NCBI GenBank assembly: GCA_019347715.1
Contig: JAHWKU010000001.1
Span: forward strand, 186,001 to 250,000
DNA: 64,000 nt
Origin: Actinomycetota bacterium
GTDB lineage: Bacteria > Actinomycetota > CADDZG01 > JAHWKV01
Direction: 5' to 3'
Shown: piece by piece, positions 33,251 to 44,550 of the stretch
Layout of the letters: each line of letters starts with the position of its first letter
Position numbering within the stretch: the stretch's first letter is position 1
Position numbers and translations under genes: made by a program
Notes under the pieces: generated by a model
The model's database searches: none
Told to the model about the DNA's origin: nothing
Seen by the model: the letters and a program-made list of their open reading frames with translations, nothing else

Positions 33251-34177
33251 ATGTTCCCGAGCTTCGGCTACGTCATGCCTCCATCGGAGGGATTCGACGT
33301 CCCAGATCCCGAGAAACTGTGGGAAATAGCGCAAGCCGCCGACGAATCTGCCCTGGATCACCTCTGGGTTTCCGACCACGTCATGTTCTGGCATCCCATG
33401 TACGAGGCGCTGAGCCTGTTGTCCGCCCTAGCGGCAAGGACGCGGCGGATCAGGCTGGGGACCGCAGTTTTATTGCTGGCCATGAGAAATCCTGTGCTCG
33501 CCGCCAAGACTCTTGCGACCATCGAGCGGCTTTCATCGGGCCGCCTCACCGTCGGGGTCGGGATAGGAGGCGAGTTCCCCCCGGAATGGGAGGCGGTCGG
33601 GGTTCCAACAAAGACTCGGGCCCGCCGCACCGACGAGATGATCGAAGCGCTCAGGGGACTCTGGGGCGACGGCCCTTACGACCAGGCCACGAAATACGTG
33701 GATATAAAGAGGGTGGATCTATATCCGAAGCCTTCGAAGCCCCCAGAGATCTGGATCGGGGGCCGCAAGCAGCCTGCGATCGAACGCGCGGCCAAGCTGG
33801 GAGATGGCTGGATGGGAATCTTCGTCACCCCAGAACAGTACGCGGATCGCATGACTCTTCTCTCCGAGCTGTGCGAGAACGGGGGCCGCGACCCATCTGA
33901 GGTCTTCCCATCCCTTTATGTATGGACCTGCATCGCGGAGACCACCGAGGAAGCAAAGAGACAAGCCTCACTGCTGCTGGGCAACTTCTACAACACCCCG
34001 TTCGAGAAGCTGGAACGCTTCGCGGTCATCGGCGACCCGGAACAGTGCGCGAGCCGATTCAGGGAATTCGCCGACGCAGGAGTCAAACATTTCGCGGTGG
34101 CCCCCATCACCGCAGAGGTAAGCCTGGAACCCCTGCAGCTCTTGACCAAAGAAGTGATGCCCGGCTTCACAGAGTGA
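33251..34177 (+). CDS. LLM-class (luciferase-like) F420/flavin-dependent oxidoreductase
   Basis: A 308-residue TIM-barrel oxidoreductase. Early DHLWVSDHVMFW, RIRLGTAVLLLAMRNP, SSGRLTVGVGIGGE and PEIWIGGRKQPAIERAAKLGDGW are typical of F420-dependent members of the bacterial luciferase superfamily. The substrate cannot be assigned. It converges on a second LLM gene only 7 nt away, although the two are not close copies. Confidence 0.9.
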   Translation: MFPSFGYVMPPSEGFDVPDPEKLWEIAQAADESALDHLWVSDHVMFWHPMYEALSLLSALAARTRRIRLGTAVLLLAMRNPVLAAKTLATIERLSSGRLTVGVGIGGEFPPEWEAVGVPTKTRARRTDEMIEALRGLWGDGPYDQATKYVDIKRVDLYPKPSKPPEIWIGGRKQPAIERAAKLGDGWMGIFVTPEQYADRMTLLSELCENGGRDPSEVFPSLYVWTCIAETTEEAKRQASLLLGNFYNTPFEKLERFAVIGDPEQCASRFREFADAGVKHFAVAPITAEVSLEPLQLLTKEVMPGFTE

Positions 34178-34184
34178 CTAACTA

Positions 34185-35300
34185 TCAGGTCCGCAGGGCG
34201 TCGGCTACTTTCTTGAGGCCCTCTCGGGCGGGCTGAAGGTATTCGATTCCTGCCAGGATGCTGATGTTCGAAAGTACGAGGTGCTGGAGGCCCGCTGCCA
34301 CGAATGGTTCGATGAAATCGATCACCTCATCCGCAGTGCCATGGGCAACGGTGTCATGGAAGACGCCCAGGTCGTAAGAAGCCATGGCTTTGGTGATCTC
34401 GTCTTTCGTGTACCACTCTGGGACGTAATCACGGAGACCCTGGAAATCACCTCCGAGCGGATGTTTCAGCCCCGCGCGCTCCCACAGCTCTGATGTGGCG
34501 ACGACGGCCATCGCGCCCGCCAGCGGACTCGACATGATCTGGTGAGAAGTCTCGTGATCCTCGGCCACGATCGCATAAAGCTGATATCCGCCGACTACAT
34601 CCTCGGGGTTTCTTCCCGCGTCCGCCGCTGCCTTTCTGATTATCGCTAGTTTCTCGCCGTATTCCTCGGCGGTCATGGGGTAGGAGGGATACCAGCCGTC
34701 TCCATACCGTCCGGTGATCTCGAGCATCCGCGGACCGTGCGATGCAATCCAAATCGGGGGAAACTCATTGTTGTACGCGGGAAGATCCATCACCGCTTTG
34801 TTCAACTTCCAGAACCGTCCTTCGAAGTCGAATGGCTCCGTTGATTCCCACAGCAGCCGGATGATGTGCAGAGCCTCCTCGAGCCGCGACACTTGAAAGC
34901 GGTAATCCATTCCGTAAGGAGCGGTGTTTTCGAGCTCACCCGCTCCGATTCCGAGGATGGCTCGTCCGCCGGTCGAGTGAGACAGCGTTAGAAAGGTCCG
35001 CGCCAGCTCAGCCGGTGGCCTGCGGATCGGGTCGGTCACGCCGGTTGCAAGCTCAACGCGTTCGGTCGCTTGGCCGGCGAGAGCAATCACTACCGCAGGA
35101 TCGAGATACATGTGGGGGCTCGGGAGCATGGAGACGATCGAAGAAGCCTCGGGAGTCCAGATCGACTTGGGAAACCAGCCCATCAGGTGATCGGGGAAGA
35201 ACACCGAGTCGAACCCATCCGTCTCTGCCTGCCCAGCTTGCGCCACGGTGAGCTCGATGGGAGGAATGGGCTGTGCGGAGACCCCAACTTTCAATGTCAT
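34185..35300 (-). CDS. LLM-class F420-dependent oxidoreductase
   Basis: A 371-residue luciferase-like TIM barrel with FDSVFFPDHLMGW, ERVELATGVTDPIRRPP, TGGRAILGIGAGE and PPIWIASHGPRMLEITGRYGDGW. Its length and the PDHLMGW segment resemble phthiodiolone-ketoreductase and related mycobacterial F420 enzymes. The start chosen is ATG at 35300; GAGAAT lies exactly 6 nt upstream. The frame extends one TTG codon further. Substrate unknown. Confidence 0.88.
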   Translation of the reverse strand: MTLKVGVSAQPIPPIELTVAQAGQAETDGFDSVFFPDHLMGWFPKSIWTPEASSIVSMLPSPHMYLDPAVVIALAGQATERVELATGVTDPIRRPPAELARTFLTLSHSTGGRAILGIGAGELENTAPYGMDYRFQVSRLEEALHIIRLLWESTEPFDFEGRFWKLNKAVMDLPAYNNEFPPIWIASHGPRMLEITGRYGDGWYPSYPMTAEEYGEKLAIIRKAAADAGRNPEDVVGGYQLYAIVAEDHETSHQIMSSPLAGAMAVVATSELWERAGLKHPLGGDFQGLRDYVPEWYTKDEITKAMASYDLGVFHDTVAHGTADEVIDFIEPFVAAGLQHLVLSNISILAGIEYLQPAREGLKKVADALRT

Positions 35301-35306
35301 CAATCG

Positions 35307-35312
35307 ATTCTC
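35307..35312 (-). promoter_or_regulatory. -10-like element for the second LLM gene
   Basis: GAGAAT on the minus strand is separated by 6 nt from the ATG at 35300, with no ribosome-binding site. It shows the A2 and T6 of the -10 consensus but not T1. Confidence 0.3.
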
Positions 35313-35358
35313 TCAAGCCTGTGCTGTCGAAGCGAACCGAACTCGGCCGGATTGGCGC

Positions 35359-35364
35359 GAGGAT
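35359..35364 (+). promoter_or_regulatory. -10-like element for the alpha/beta hydrolase
   Basis: GAGGAT is separated by 6 nt (AGGGCC) from the ATG at 35371. The arrangement mirrors the divergent LLM gene. Confidence 0.3.
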
Positions 35365-35370
35365 AGGGCC

Positions 35371-36174
35371 ATGGCTCATCGATCAACCACCAGGATCGCC
35401 GACTTGAGCGTTGACGTGTACGAGCCGGCTGGCCCACCCAAGGCTGTTCTGGTCTTCTCGCACGGAGCCTGGGTGGGAGGTTGGATATGGGAAACCTTCG
35501 CGGACTGGTTCGCCGACCACGGTTATCTCTGCTACTGCCCCACCTGGCGAGGACGGTACAACTCTAAGCCGGTTGCCGATCTTGGCGCGGTTTCGATCTA
35601 CGACTTCGTCGAGGACGCCCTCGACGTTGCAAGGAGCGCGAAGCCAGACTTTTTGATTGGTGAGTCTCTCGGAGGGCTCATCGCAATGAAAGCCGCAGAG
35701 GCACTCCCTGAGCTAAAGGGATTGATCTTGATGAACCCCGCCCCTCCATTCATGGTGCCGGTGAAGCTTGCCGTCCTCCGCAAACAGTTCAAGTACATGG
35801 GCGACCTCCTCGGAAAGAAACCGAACCTTCCGGCAGAGGAGGACTACAAAGAGATGATCCTGAACAACGTCGCCGAACCGGAGGCATCGGAGTTCTACAA
35901 GAAGATCTGTCCAGATTCGGGAAGAGCGCTCATGGAGGCATCGCTCGGACGGATCAAAGTGGACGCCGGCAAGCTAACGATGCCGGTGCGCGTCATCGTC
36001 GGCCATCTCGACGCGCTGCTCCCTCCAAAAGTCCACCACCGAGTCGCACGGATGCTGGGAGCGGAGCTGGACGAATACCCAGCGATGTCCCATCACACCT
36101 TTTCCGAGAACGGGTGGGAACAGGTGGCCCAGGCCACCGAGCAGTGGATCGCCTCTAAGGTCAACGGTTCCTGA
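35371..36174 (+). CDS. Alpha/beta-fold hydrolase
   Basis: A 267-residue soluble hydrolase. The oxyanion-hole motif is FSHGAWVGGW, the nucleophile elbow is IGESLGGLIAM, the acid is in VGHLDALLPP and the catalytic histidine in MSHHTFSENG. There is no signal peptide. Its substrate is not evident. The frame is open back to 35248, but ATG at 35371 is where the family pattern begins and a -10-like box lies 6 nt before it. Confidence 0.85.
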   Translation: MAHRSTTRIADLSVDVYEPAGPPKAVLVFSHGAWVGGWIWETFADWFADHGYLCYCPTWRGRYNSKPVADLGAVSIYDFVEDALDVARSAKPDFLIGESLGGLIAMKAAEALPELKGLILMNPAPPFMVPVKLAVLRKQFKYMGDLLGKKPNLPAEEDYKEMILNNVAEPEASEFYKKICPDSGRALMEASLGRIKVDAGKLTMPVRVIVGHLDALLPPKVHHRVARMLGAELDEYPAMSHHTFSENGWEQVAQATEQWIASKVNGS

Positions 36175-36187
36175 TTCTGCCCGCGGG

Positions 36188-36193
36188 TAAGGT
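36188..36193 (+). promoter_or_regulatory. -10 element of a likely leaderless promoter for the DUF255 gene
   Basis: TAAGGT is followed by 6 nt (GGAAGC) and the ATG at 36200, with no clear ribosome-binding site at normal distance. Confidence 0.35.
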
Positions 36194-36199
36194 GGAAGC

Positions 36200-38197
36200 A
36201 TGACCGCACGCGCGAATCGTCTTATCGATGAGACCAGCCCATATCTCCTGCAGCACGCCCACAACCCAGTCGACTGGTATCCGTGGGGCGAAGAGGCCAA
36301 AGATCGTGCGAGGCAGGAGGACAAACCGATCCTTCTTTCGATCGGATACGCCGCCTGCCACTGGTGCCACGTGATGGAGCGGGAATCTTTCGAAAACGAA
36401 GAGACCGCTAGAAAGATGAACGCAGAATTCATATGCATCAAGGTCGACCGCGAAGAGAGGCCCGACATCGACACCATCTACATGGACGCGGTGCAATCCA
36501 TGACCGGGCACGGGGGATGGCCGATGACGGTCTTCCTGACCCCAGACGGATCTCCGTTTTATGGCGGCACCTATTTCCCTCCAGACGACCGGCATGGATT
36601 ACCGGGCTTCCCGCGCGTTCTCGATGCCGTCGCAGGAGCATGGCGCGACCGCAGGAACGAAGTAGAGGAACAAGGTCGCGAGTTGGTGGCGAGAATTCAG
36701 GCGCTCACTCGCCCTGCGCCATCGCAGGAATCCCTAACTGCCGCTCCACTGGCATCGGCCGTAACCACTATCGGCAACAACTACGACGCCACGTTCGGAG
36801 GGTTCGGTGGGGCACCCAAATTTCCGCAGGCCCCAGTGCTGGAGTTCATGCTTCGAGCCGGCTCCACTGATGACGAGGCCGCACAGATGGTCCGTCATAC
36901 GTTAGATCAGATGGCGCGTGGTGGGATCTACGATCAGCTCGGCGGCGGATTTCATCGTTACTCGGTCGATCAGGCCTGGCTCGTTCCACACTTCGAGAAG
37001 ATGCTCTACGACAACGCCCAGCTTGCTCGCGTCTTTACGAGGGCATGGCAATTGTGGGGTGACCCAGAGCATCGCAGGATCGCCGAGGAGACTCTCGAAT
37101 ATCTCCTGCGCGACATGCGGGATCGCTCAGGCGGCTTCTACTCCAGCGAGGATGCCGACTCGGAGGGAGAGGAAGGCAAGTTCTACGTTTGGTCGTTCGA
37201 GGAGTTCTCATCCGTCGCGCCTGAAGCCGCTGACTACTATGGCGTGAGCGAGGCCGGAAACTTCGAGGGAACGAACATCCTTACGGCGACTGAAGATCCG
37301 CCGCCCACCGAAGCGAGGCAAAGGCTGCTGGAGCTTCGCCAAAAGAGGATCCGTCCGGGCAGAGACGAAAAGATCCTGACTTCATGGAACGGACTCGTGA
37401 TATCCGCGATGGCGGAAGCGGGGGCCGCATTCTCACGAGAGGATTACATTGCAGAGGCGAAGGCCTGCGCGAAGTTCCTTCTGGACTCTGCCCGCATCGA
37501 CGACCGAATGATGCACTCCTTCAAAGACGGGCAGGCGAGGGTACTCGGGCTACTGGAGGACTACGCCTACCTCGCGGAAGGACTGCTGACGCTGTGGGAA
37601 GCCACCTTAGAACCGCAGTGGTACCAAGCTGCCTCGGAGATTGCTTCCAAGATGATCGAGCTGTTCTGGGACGAAACCAACGGCGGCTTTTTCGCGACCG
37701 GCAACGATCACGAAGAGCTGATCGTCAGACCGAAGGAAATCATCGAGAGCGCGACTCCATCGCCGAACGGCATTGCTACGCTCGTTCTGCAAAAGCTCGG
37801 GATCATCTCCGGCGACGACAACTTGCGCTCTCATGCAGAACAGACATTGAGACTTGCCCGCATCTACTTAGAACGGGTTCCCCAAGCGACTCCCACATTT
37901 CTTGCTGCATTGGACTTCGAGCTGTCGACGCCAAAAGAGATAGTGATCGTCTCAGCGAACGATCCTGCGGGCTCGGAGCTTTTCAAAACGGTCTGGGGCC
38001 GCCTGATCCCGAACCGAGTGCTGGCCGGCTCACCTCCGGGGATCGCGTCGCCAATGCTCGAAGGAAAGGAGCCCATGGGCGGACAGGCCACTGCGTTTTT
38101 GTGCGCCAACTATGTCTGTCAGGCGCCGACGACCGATCCCAAGGAACTGCTGCGCCAGCTAGGTCTTCAACCGAGCGACGGAGCGATGTCCTTGTAG
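36200..38197 (+). CDS. Thioredoxin-domain protein of the YyaL/SPATA20 family (DUF255)
   Basis: A 665-residue protein. An N-terminal thioredoxin-like domain begins with [21 protein letters not shown] and carries the CxxC-type site ACHWCHVM near residue 53, followed by [11 protein letters not shown]. An alpha/alpha-barrel like that of N-acylglucosamine epimerases follows (about 180-600), with [10 protein letters not shown] and [11 protein letters not shown]. The biochemical role of this family is unclear; a redox or sugar-modifying function has been suggested. Its last 31 nt overlap the convergent SelW-like gene, which is also a redox protein. Confidence 0.92.
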   Translation: MTARANRLIDETSPYLLQHAHNPVDWYPWGEEAKDRARQEDKPILLSIGYAACHWCHVMERESFENEETARKMNAEFICIKVDREERPDIDTIYMDAVQSMTGHGGWPMTVFLTPDGSPFYGGTYFPPDDRHGLPGFPRVLDAVAGAWRDRRNEVEEQGRELVARIQALTRPAPSQESLTAAPLASAVTTIGNNYDATFGGFGGAPKFPQAPVLEFMLRAGSTDDEAAQMVRHTLDQMARGGIYDQLGGGFHRYSVDQAWLVPHFEKMLYDNAQLARVFTRAWQLWGDPEHRRIAEETLEYLLRDMRDRSGGFYSSEDADSEGEEGKFYVWSFEEFSSVAPEAADYYGVSEAGNFEGTNILTATEDPPPTEARQRLLELRQKRIRPGRDEKILTSWNGLVISAMAEAGAAFSREDYIAEAKACAKFLLDSARIDDRMMHSFKDGQARVLGLLEDYAYLAEGLLTLWEATLEPQWYQAASEIASKMIELFWDETNGGFFATGNDHEELIVRPKEIIESATPSPNGIATLVLQKLGIISGDDNLRSHAEQTLRLARIYLERVPQATPTFLAALDFELSTPKEIVIVSANDPAGSELFKTVWGRLIPNRVLAGSPPGIASPMLEGKEPMGGQATAFLCANYVCQAPTTDPKELLRQLGLQPSDGAMSL

Positions 38198-38391
38198 TCG
38201 GGAAACTTCTTCATCTGCTTCTTGGACCAGACCAGTTTGTCGTCAATGGTCAGCTCGAACGCTCCACCGCCTGAGGGAATCAGAGTCAGGCTGTCGACTC
38301 CATCGCGATGCTCGCTCAAGATCTTGGCCGCCAGACCGACGGCCTTATCTGTGTAGTTTCAGACTACGCAGTATTCGAGTTCGATTTTCAT
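38167..38391 (-). CDS. SelW-like (Rdx family) selenoprotein with in-frame TGA
   Basis: Reading through one TGA gives a 74-residue protein starting KIELEYC, with the redox motif C8-V-V-U11 in the exact place of the CxxC/CxxU of SelT/SelW/SelH proteins. It continues through [22 protein letters not shown] and KKFPDYKDI, which are the family's other signatures. The ATG at 38391 has GGAGG 5 nt upstream, and the frame after the TGA stays open for 63 codons. A SECIS-like hairpin follows the TGA. It lies 27 nt after ilvA, at the end of the heat-shock operon, and overlaps the DUF255 gene tail to tail. The role is presumably thiol redox; the exact substrate is unknown. Confidence 0.87.
38320..38349 (-). 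promoter_or_regulatory. Bacterial SECIS-like element in the SelW-like gene
   Basis: On the minus strand, 14 nt after the TGA (38361-38359), GGCCGTC, loop GGTCT, GGCGGCC form a stem of six Watson-Crick pairs plus one T-G pair. GAT/ATC extends it below a small internal loop. The GGTCT apical loop equals the GGUCU of the E. coli fdhF SECIS that SelB recognises. The loop lies 21 nt from the TGA, within the range known for bacterial SECIS elements. Confidence 0.75.
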
Positions 38392-38418
38392 GGGTTCCTC
38401 CAATAGGGCAAACGCAGA

Positions 38419-39627
38419 CTACGGCTTCTCTATTTCATACCCAGCCCTGCTAAGCGACTCCTTCAGGTCGGAAACGTGATCGCCGCCTCGAGTCTCCACC
38501 TGCACGGCTACTTCCACTTCTCCCAGATGCCTCAGTCGAACTCCCTCCCGGTGATGTTCGATCCCGATGATGTTGGCACCCGCGTCGGCGATCACGCCCA
38601 GAAGCCGGTGCAGCTCGCCCGGATGGTCCGGGACTCTGGTTCGGAACCAAAAGTACCGGCCAACCGATCCCATTCCGAATCTGATCACCTTGAGAAGAAG
38701 AAGAGGGTCGATGTTTCCGCCGGAGAGGACCACTGCAACAGGAGGCTCAACCTCTAGGCCTTGCATGATCGCCGCCACCGCGGCGGCCCCGGATGGCTCT
38801 ACCACGAGCTTGGCCCGCTCGAGCATGAGAAGGAGGGCTTGAGAGATCTCGTCGTCGCTTACTTGAACTACGTCGTCGACTAACTCACGCAAGTGGGCAA
38901 ACGTGATCTCGCCGGTCTGTTTGGCAGCTAGGCCATCCGCGATCGTCGATAGGGTTGGGAGACTGACCGGATGGCCGGCAGACAACGCCGCCGAGACCTC
39001 CGCGGCCCCCTTCGGCTCGACTCCCACGATCCGCACACCGGGAAGGAGTCCCTTTGCCGCGGCCGCTATTCCGGAGATCAAGCCTCCGCCGCCAACCGGC
39101 ACCACAATCGTCTTCACTTCGGGAAGGCGATCGACGATCTCCAGCGCGACCGTTCCCTGTCCTGCGATTACGTCTGGATGATCGAACGGATGCACCATCA
39201 CCGCGCCGGTGTCGGCCGCGAACTTCTCGGCCGACTCAAAGGCCTCGTCGTAGACCGCGCCACCGAGCCTGACCTCCGCTCCGTATCTCTCAGTCGCTTC
39301 TATCTTCGGAAGGGCGGCCCCCTCCGGCATGAAGACCGTCGCCTTGACGTCGAGAAGTGTGGCCGCCAAGGCAACTCCCTGGGCGTGATTGCCGGCGCTG
39401 GCACAGACGACACCACGAGCGCGCTCTTGTTCGGGCAGGCGCGCTATGCGGTTGTAAGCACCGCGGATCTTGAAGGCCCCCGTGCGCTGGAGGTTTTCGC
39501 ACTTCAGGTAAACGGGGCCCCCTGCGTACTCGGACAAGACTCTCGAGGGTTCGAACGGGGTGACAAGGGCGACCCCTTCGATCGTCCCTGCTGCCTGTCT
39601 GACTTGTTCGAGCGAGACGAGCTCCAT
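38419..39627 (-). CDS. ilvA: Threonine dehydratase (ammonia-lyase) with ACT-like domain
   Basis: PLP-dependent conversion of threonine to 2-oxobutyrate, leading to isoleucine. The 402-residue protein has the PLP lysine in QRTGAFKIRGAYN, the SAGNHAQGVA segment, the glycine loop VPVGGGGLISG and a C-terminal ACT-type regulatory domain from about residue 325. The single short ACT domain is like catabolic or actinobacterial forms. It overlaps the GroES-like stop by one base (TGATG), an unusual partner for a chaperone operon. Confidence 0.93.
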   Translation of the reverse strand: MELVSLEQVRQAAGTIEGVALVTPFEPSRVLSEYAGGPVYLKCENLQRTGAFKIRGAYNRIARLPEQERARGVVCASAGNHAQGVALAATLLDVKATVFMPEGAALPKIEATERYGAEVRLGGAVYDEAFESAEKFAADTGAVMVHPFDHPDVIAGQGTVALEIVDRLPEVKTIVVPVGGGGLISGIAAAAKGLLPGVRIVGVEPKGAAEVSAALSAGHPVSLPTLSTIADGLAAKQTGEITFAHLRELVDDVVQVSDDEISQALLLMLERAKLVVEPSGAAAVAAIMQGLEVEPPVAVVLSGGNIDPLLLLKVIRFGMGSVGRYFWFRTRVPDHPGELHRLLGVIADAGANIIGIEHHREGVRLRHLGEVEVAVQVETRGGDHVSDLKESLSRAGYEIEKP

Positions 39628-39988
39628 CAGAGATAGAGCCCGCTCTTCCCCTCGACTCGCTCCGAGGCCACGGCGTGAATGTCCCGCTCTCTCAAGACGA
39701 CGTAGGCGTCTCCTCTGATTTCCACCTCATACGCAGCTTCGGGGCCAAACAGCACTAGGTCCCCCGGCTCGGCCGAACGCACGTGGGGGCCTATCGCGAC
39801 CACTTCCCCCCAAAGGGCGCGCCGCGACTCCGATTCCGCGGTAGCCGGGATCAGGATGCCGGTGCGGGTCTTCCGCTCGCCGATCTCCTTGGGGGTGACC
39901 GCCAAGATACGGTCGGCGGTCATCCGGATCGAATGGCGCGAGTCGCTATCGGCCGGTATCGATCTCAATCTGGTCTCTCTCTTGTCCT

Positions 39989-39992
<4 letters not shown>
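39627..39992 (-). CDS. GroES-like co-chaperonin-fold protein
   Basis: A 121-residue protein with a Cpn10 fold: [55 protein letters not shown]. Compared with GroES it has an extra N-terminal extension of about 25 residues, and the mobile-loop region [15 protein letters not shown] lacks the typical hydrophobic triplet spacing. No groEL lies next to it. Its ATG overlaps the clpB stop (ATGA), so it is coupled to the heat-shock operon. It may work with a GroEL encoded elsewhere or independently. Confidence 0.82.
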
Positions 39993-42589
<2,597 letters not shown>

Positions 42590-42591
42590 GT

Positions 42592-42993
42592 CTATCCCTC
42601 GAAAATTCTCTTGATGTCGCTCAACCGGACCAACTCGCCTCTCCTGCGCGTCACTTCCCTAAGCTGGCGCTCGGCCCGGACCGCACGATGGCGGGCTCTC
42701 TCCAGTTGTGCCTCGGTCTCCGCCAGCCGTCTTTCCAGATCCATGATGATCTTCACTCCAGCGAGGTTGACCCCCTCGTCCTGAGTCAGCTGCTGGATCT
42801 TTCGCAGTGTCTCGACATCTCGCTCCGAATATCTCCTTGAGTTCCCCGTCGTTCTCTTTGGCGTGAGAAGTTCTTTTCTTTCATAGATGCGCAGCGTCTG
42901 CGGATGAACACCAGCAAGCTCAGCGGCGATGCTTATCACGTAAACCGCGCGGTCTTTTCGCGGGGCTGGTTCTCTGGACCCTTGTGATCCCAT
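42592..42993 (-). CDS. hspR: Heat-shock repressor HspR (MerR family)
   Basis: A 133-residue MerR-type protein. [21 protein letters not shown] is the winged helix; the [11 protein letters not shown] wing and a C-terminal coiled coil follow. HspR represses dnaK operons in actinobacteria by binding HAIR inverted repeats with DnaK as co-repressor. A HAIR-like site overlaps the dnaK promoter here, so autoregulation is expected. Confidence 0.95.
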   Translation of the reverse strand: MGSQGSREPAPRKDRAVYVISIAAELAGVHPQTLRIYERKELLTPKRTTGNSRRYSERDVETLRKIQQLTQDEGVNLAGVKIIMDLERRLAETEAQLERARHRAVRAERQLREVTRRRGELVRLSDIKRIFEG

Positions 42994-43002
42994 TGGGTTC
43001 TC

Positions 43003-43932
43003 CTACTCGCCCTTCAGGTGTTTTCGTGGAGACTCGTCTTGGCTCTTCGCAAACTTCTCCAGGAGCGCTCTCGATTCCTTGGAAAGTCTGGTAGGGACTG
43101 CAACGTCAACGGTCACCAGCAGGTCTCCCTTGGTGCCCTTCACTTCGGCACCCTGACCCCGGACCCGAAAGGTCTTGCCCGATGGGGTGCCGGGGGGAAT
43201 CTTCAACTTCACCGAGCCCCTCAGTGTCGGCGCCTCAACCTCTCCTCCCAGCGCGGCCTCGGCAAACGTGATGGGGAGAGTCAGCGTGAGGTCGCTCTGG
43301 CCCTTTCTCCCAAAAATCGGATGCTTTTCGACCCTGACCCGCACGAACAGGTCACCAGCAGGGCCTCCGCCCTGACCTGGGGATCCCTTGCCCCGAATGC
43401 GGATGCGCGATCCATCGGTGACTCCGGGGGGAATGCGGATCCTTACATTCCTGGGACCCGAAGAAGGATCGTTCAGGTTCAAAGAGATTTCCTTCCCATG
43501 GAGCGCGTCCTCGAACGAGATCGATGCGTCTGTATCCAGATCCATTCCGCGCATGGCAGTCCGACCCGAACCGCGGGTGAAGAGGTTAGAGAGAAGATCC
43601 TCGATACCTCCCGAGGCTCGTCCCCCGCCAAACAGATCACCAAGATCCTCGAAACGAACATCCTGCGTTCCGGACGTGAAGCGACCGAACCCAGAGCGAA
43701 GCATTTCGCGCATCTGGTCGTATTCTTTGCGCTTCTTCGCGTCGCCCAGAACGTCGTAGGCCTGGGAGACCTCTTTGAACCTCTCCTCCGCAGAAGCGTC
43801 GCCTTGATTCGCGTCTGGGTGATATTTCTGTGCGAGCTTGCGATAGGCCTTTCGAATGTCGGACTGAGAAGCGCCCGCCTGCACTCCGAGGACAGCGTAA
43901 TAGTCCTTCTCAACCCACTCGCGCTGGCTCAT
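43003..43932 (-). CDS. DnaJ-type co-chaperone lacking the zinc-finger domain
   Basis: A 309-residue J-protein. The J domain has KDYYAVLGV and the HPD tripeptide in [10 protein letters not shown] Gly/Phe-rich linker and two C-terminal peptide-binding domains follow. The four CxxCxGxG repeats of DnaJ are missing, so it is a CbpA-like class B protein occupying the dnaJ position. ATG at 43932 is chosen because it lies 4 nt after the grpE stop with GAGGA upstream; an earlier in-frame start would overlap grpE. Confidence 0.93.
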   Translation of the reverse strand: MSQREWVEKDYYAVLGVQAGASQSDIRKAYRKLAQKYHPDANQGDASAEERFKEVSQAYDVLGDAKKRKEYDQMREMLRSGFGRFTSGTQDVRFEDLGDLFGGGRASGGIEDLLSNLFTRGSGRTAMRGMDLDTDASISFEDALHGKEISLNLNDPSSGPRNVRIRIPPGVTDGSRIRIRGKGSPGQGGGPAGDLFVRVRVEKHPIFGRKGQSDLTLTLPITFAEAALGGEVEAPTLRGSVKLKIPPGTPSGKTFRVRGQGAEVKGTKGDLLVTVDVAVPTRLSKESRALLEKFAKSQDESPRKHLKGE

Positions 43933-43936
43933 CGTC

Positions 43937-44530
43937 TCAGTCCTCGTTTGATTCGGCATCGGCATCCTCGTCGTTCTCAGAACTTCTTCTCGTCACCTTC
44001 ACCATCGCGGGACGCAGGACTTTATCTTTGAACGAATATCCCGGCCGCAGCACTTCTGCGACTACCAGCTCGCCGGACTCCTCGCCGGGCACCTCCAAAG
44101 CAGCTTCGTGAAGATTGGGGTCGAACGGCCTGCCCTTCGCTTCGAGGGGCTGGAGCCCCTCCTGCTTTAGTACCTCGCGCAGCTCTCCATATACGAGTTC
44201 GAGACCACGAAGCATCTTCTCGAAGTCCCTGCTCTCTTCCGCAGACGCGACGGCAAGGTCGAAGTTGTCCAAGACGGTCAGCAAACGCGCCACGAGTCCA
44301 ACAGAGGCACGATCGACGAGTTCGGTCTGCTCCCTCATGATCCTCTTGCGATAGTTCTCGAACTCTGCTTTCAAACGCAGAAGATCATCAAGGTGAGCAG
44401 CGGCCTGTTGCTTGGCTTTCGTCAGTTCGTCTTGAGGTTCCGAATCGGCAGAAGCTTCCGCTTCGACGTCTTCGGGGGCGCGATCCTCGTCCCCGACCTT
44501 TTGCTCTTCAGGTGTCTCAGGCTTCTTCAT
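43937..44530 (-). CDS. grpE: Nucleotide exchange factor GrpE
   Basis: A 197-residue exchange factor for DnaK. It begins with an acidic disordered tail, then a long coiled coil ([12 protein letters not shown]) and a C-terminal beta domain with the signature [10 protein letters not shown] and [16 protein letters not shown]. It starts 20 nt after dnaK and precedes dnaJ by 4 nt. Confidence 0.97.
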   Translation of the reverse strand: MKKPETPEEQKVGDEDRAPEDVEAEASADSEPQDELTKAKQQAAAHLDDLLRLKAEFENYRKRIMREQTELVDRASVGLVARLLTVLDNFDLAVASAEESRDFEKMLRGLELVYGELREVLKQEGLQPLEAKGRPFDPNLHEAALEVPGEESGELVVAEVLRPGYSFKDKVLRPAMVKVTRRSSENDEDADAESNED

Positions 44531-44550
44531 GATCGGCCACCGGCTCTCGC

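Noticed and set aside
38359..38361. Treating the TGA in the SelW-like gene as a sequencing error or pseudogene
   Set aside because: It falls exactly at the Sec position of CxxU, the frame is otherwise intact, and a SECIS-like hairpin follows.
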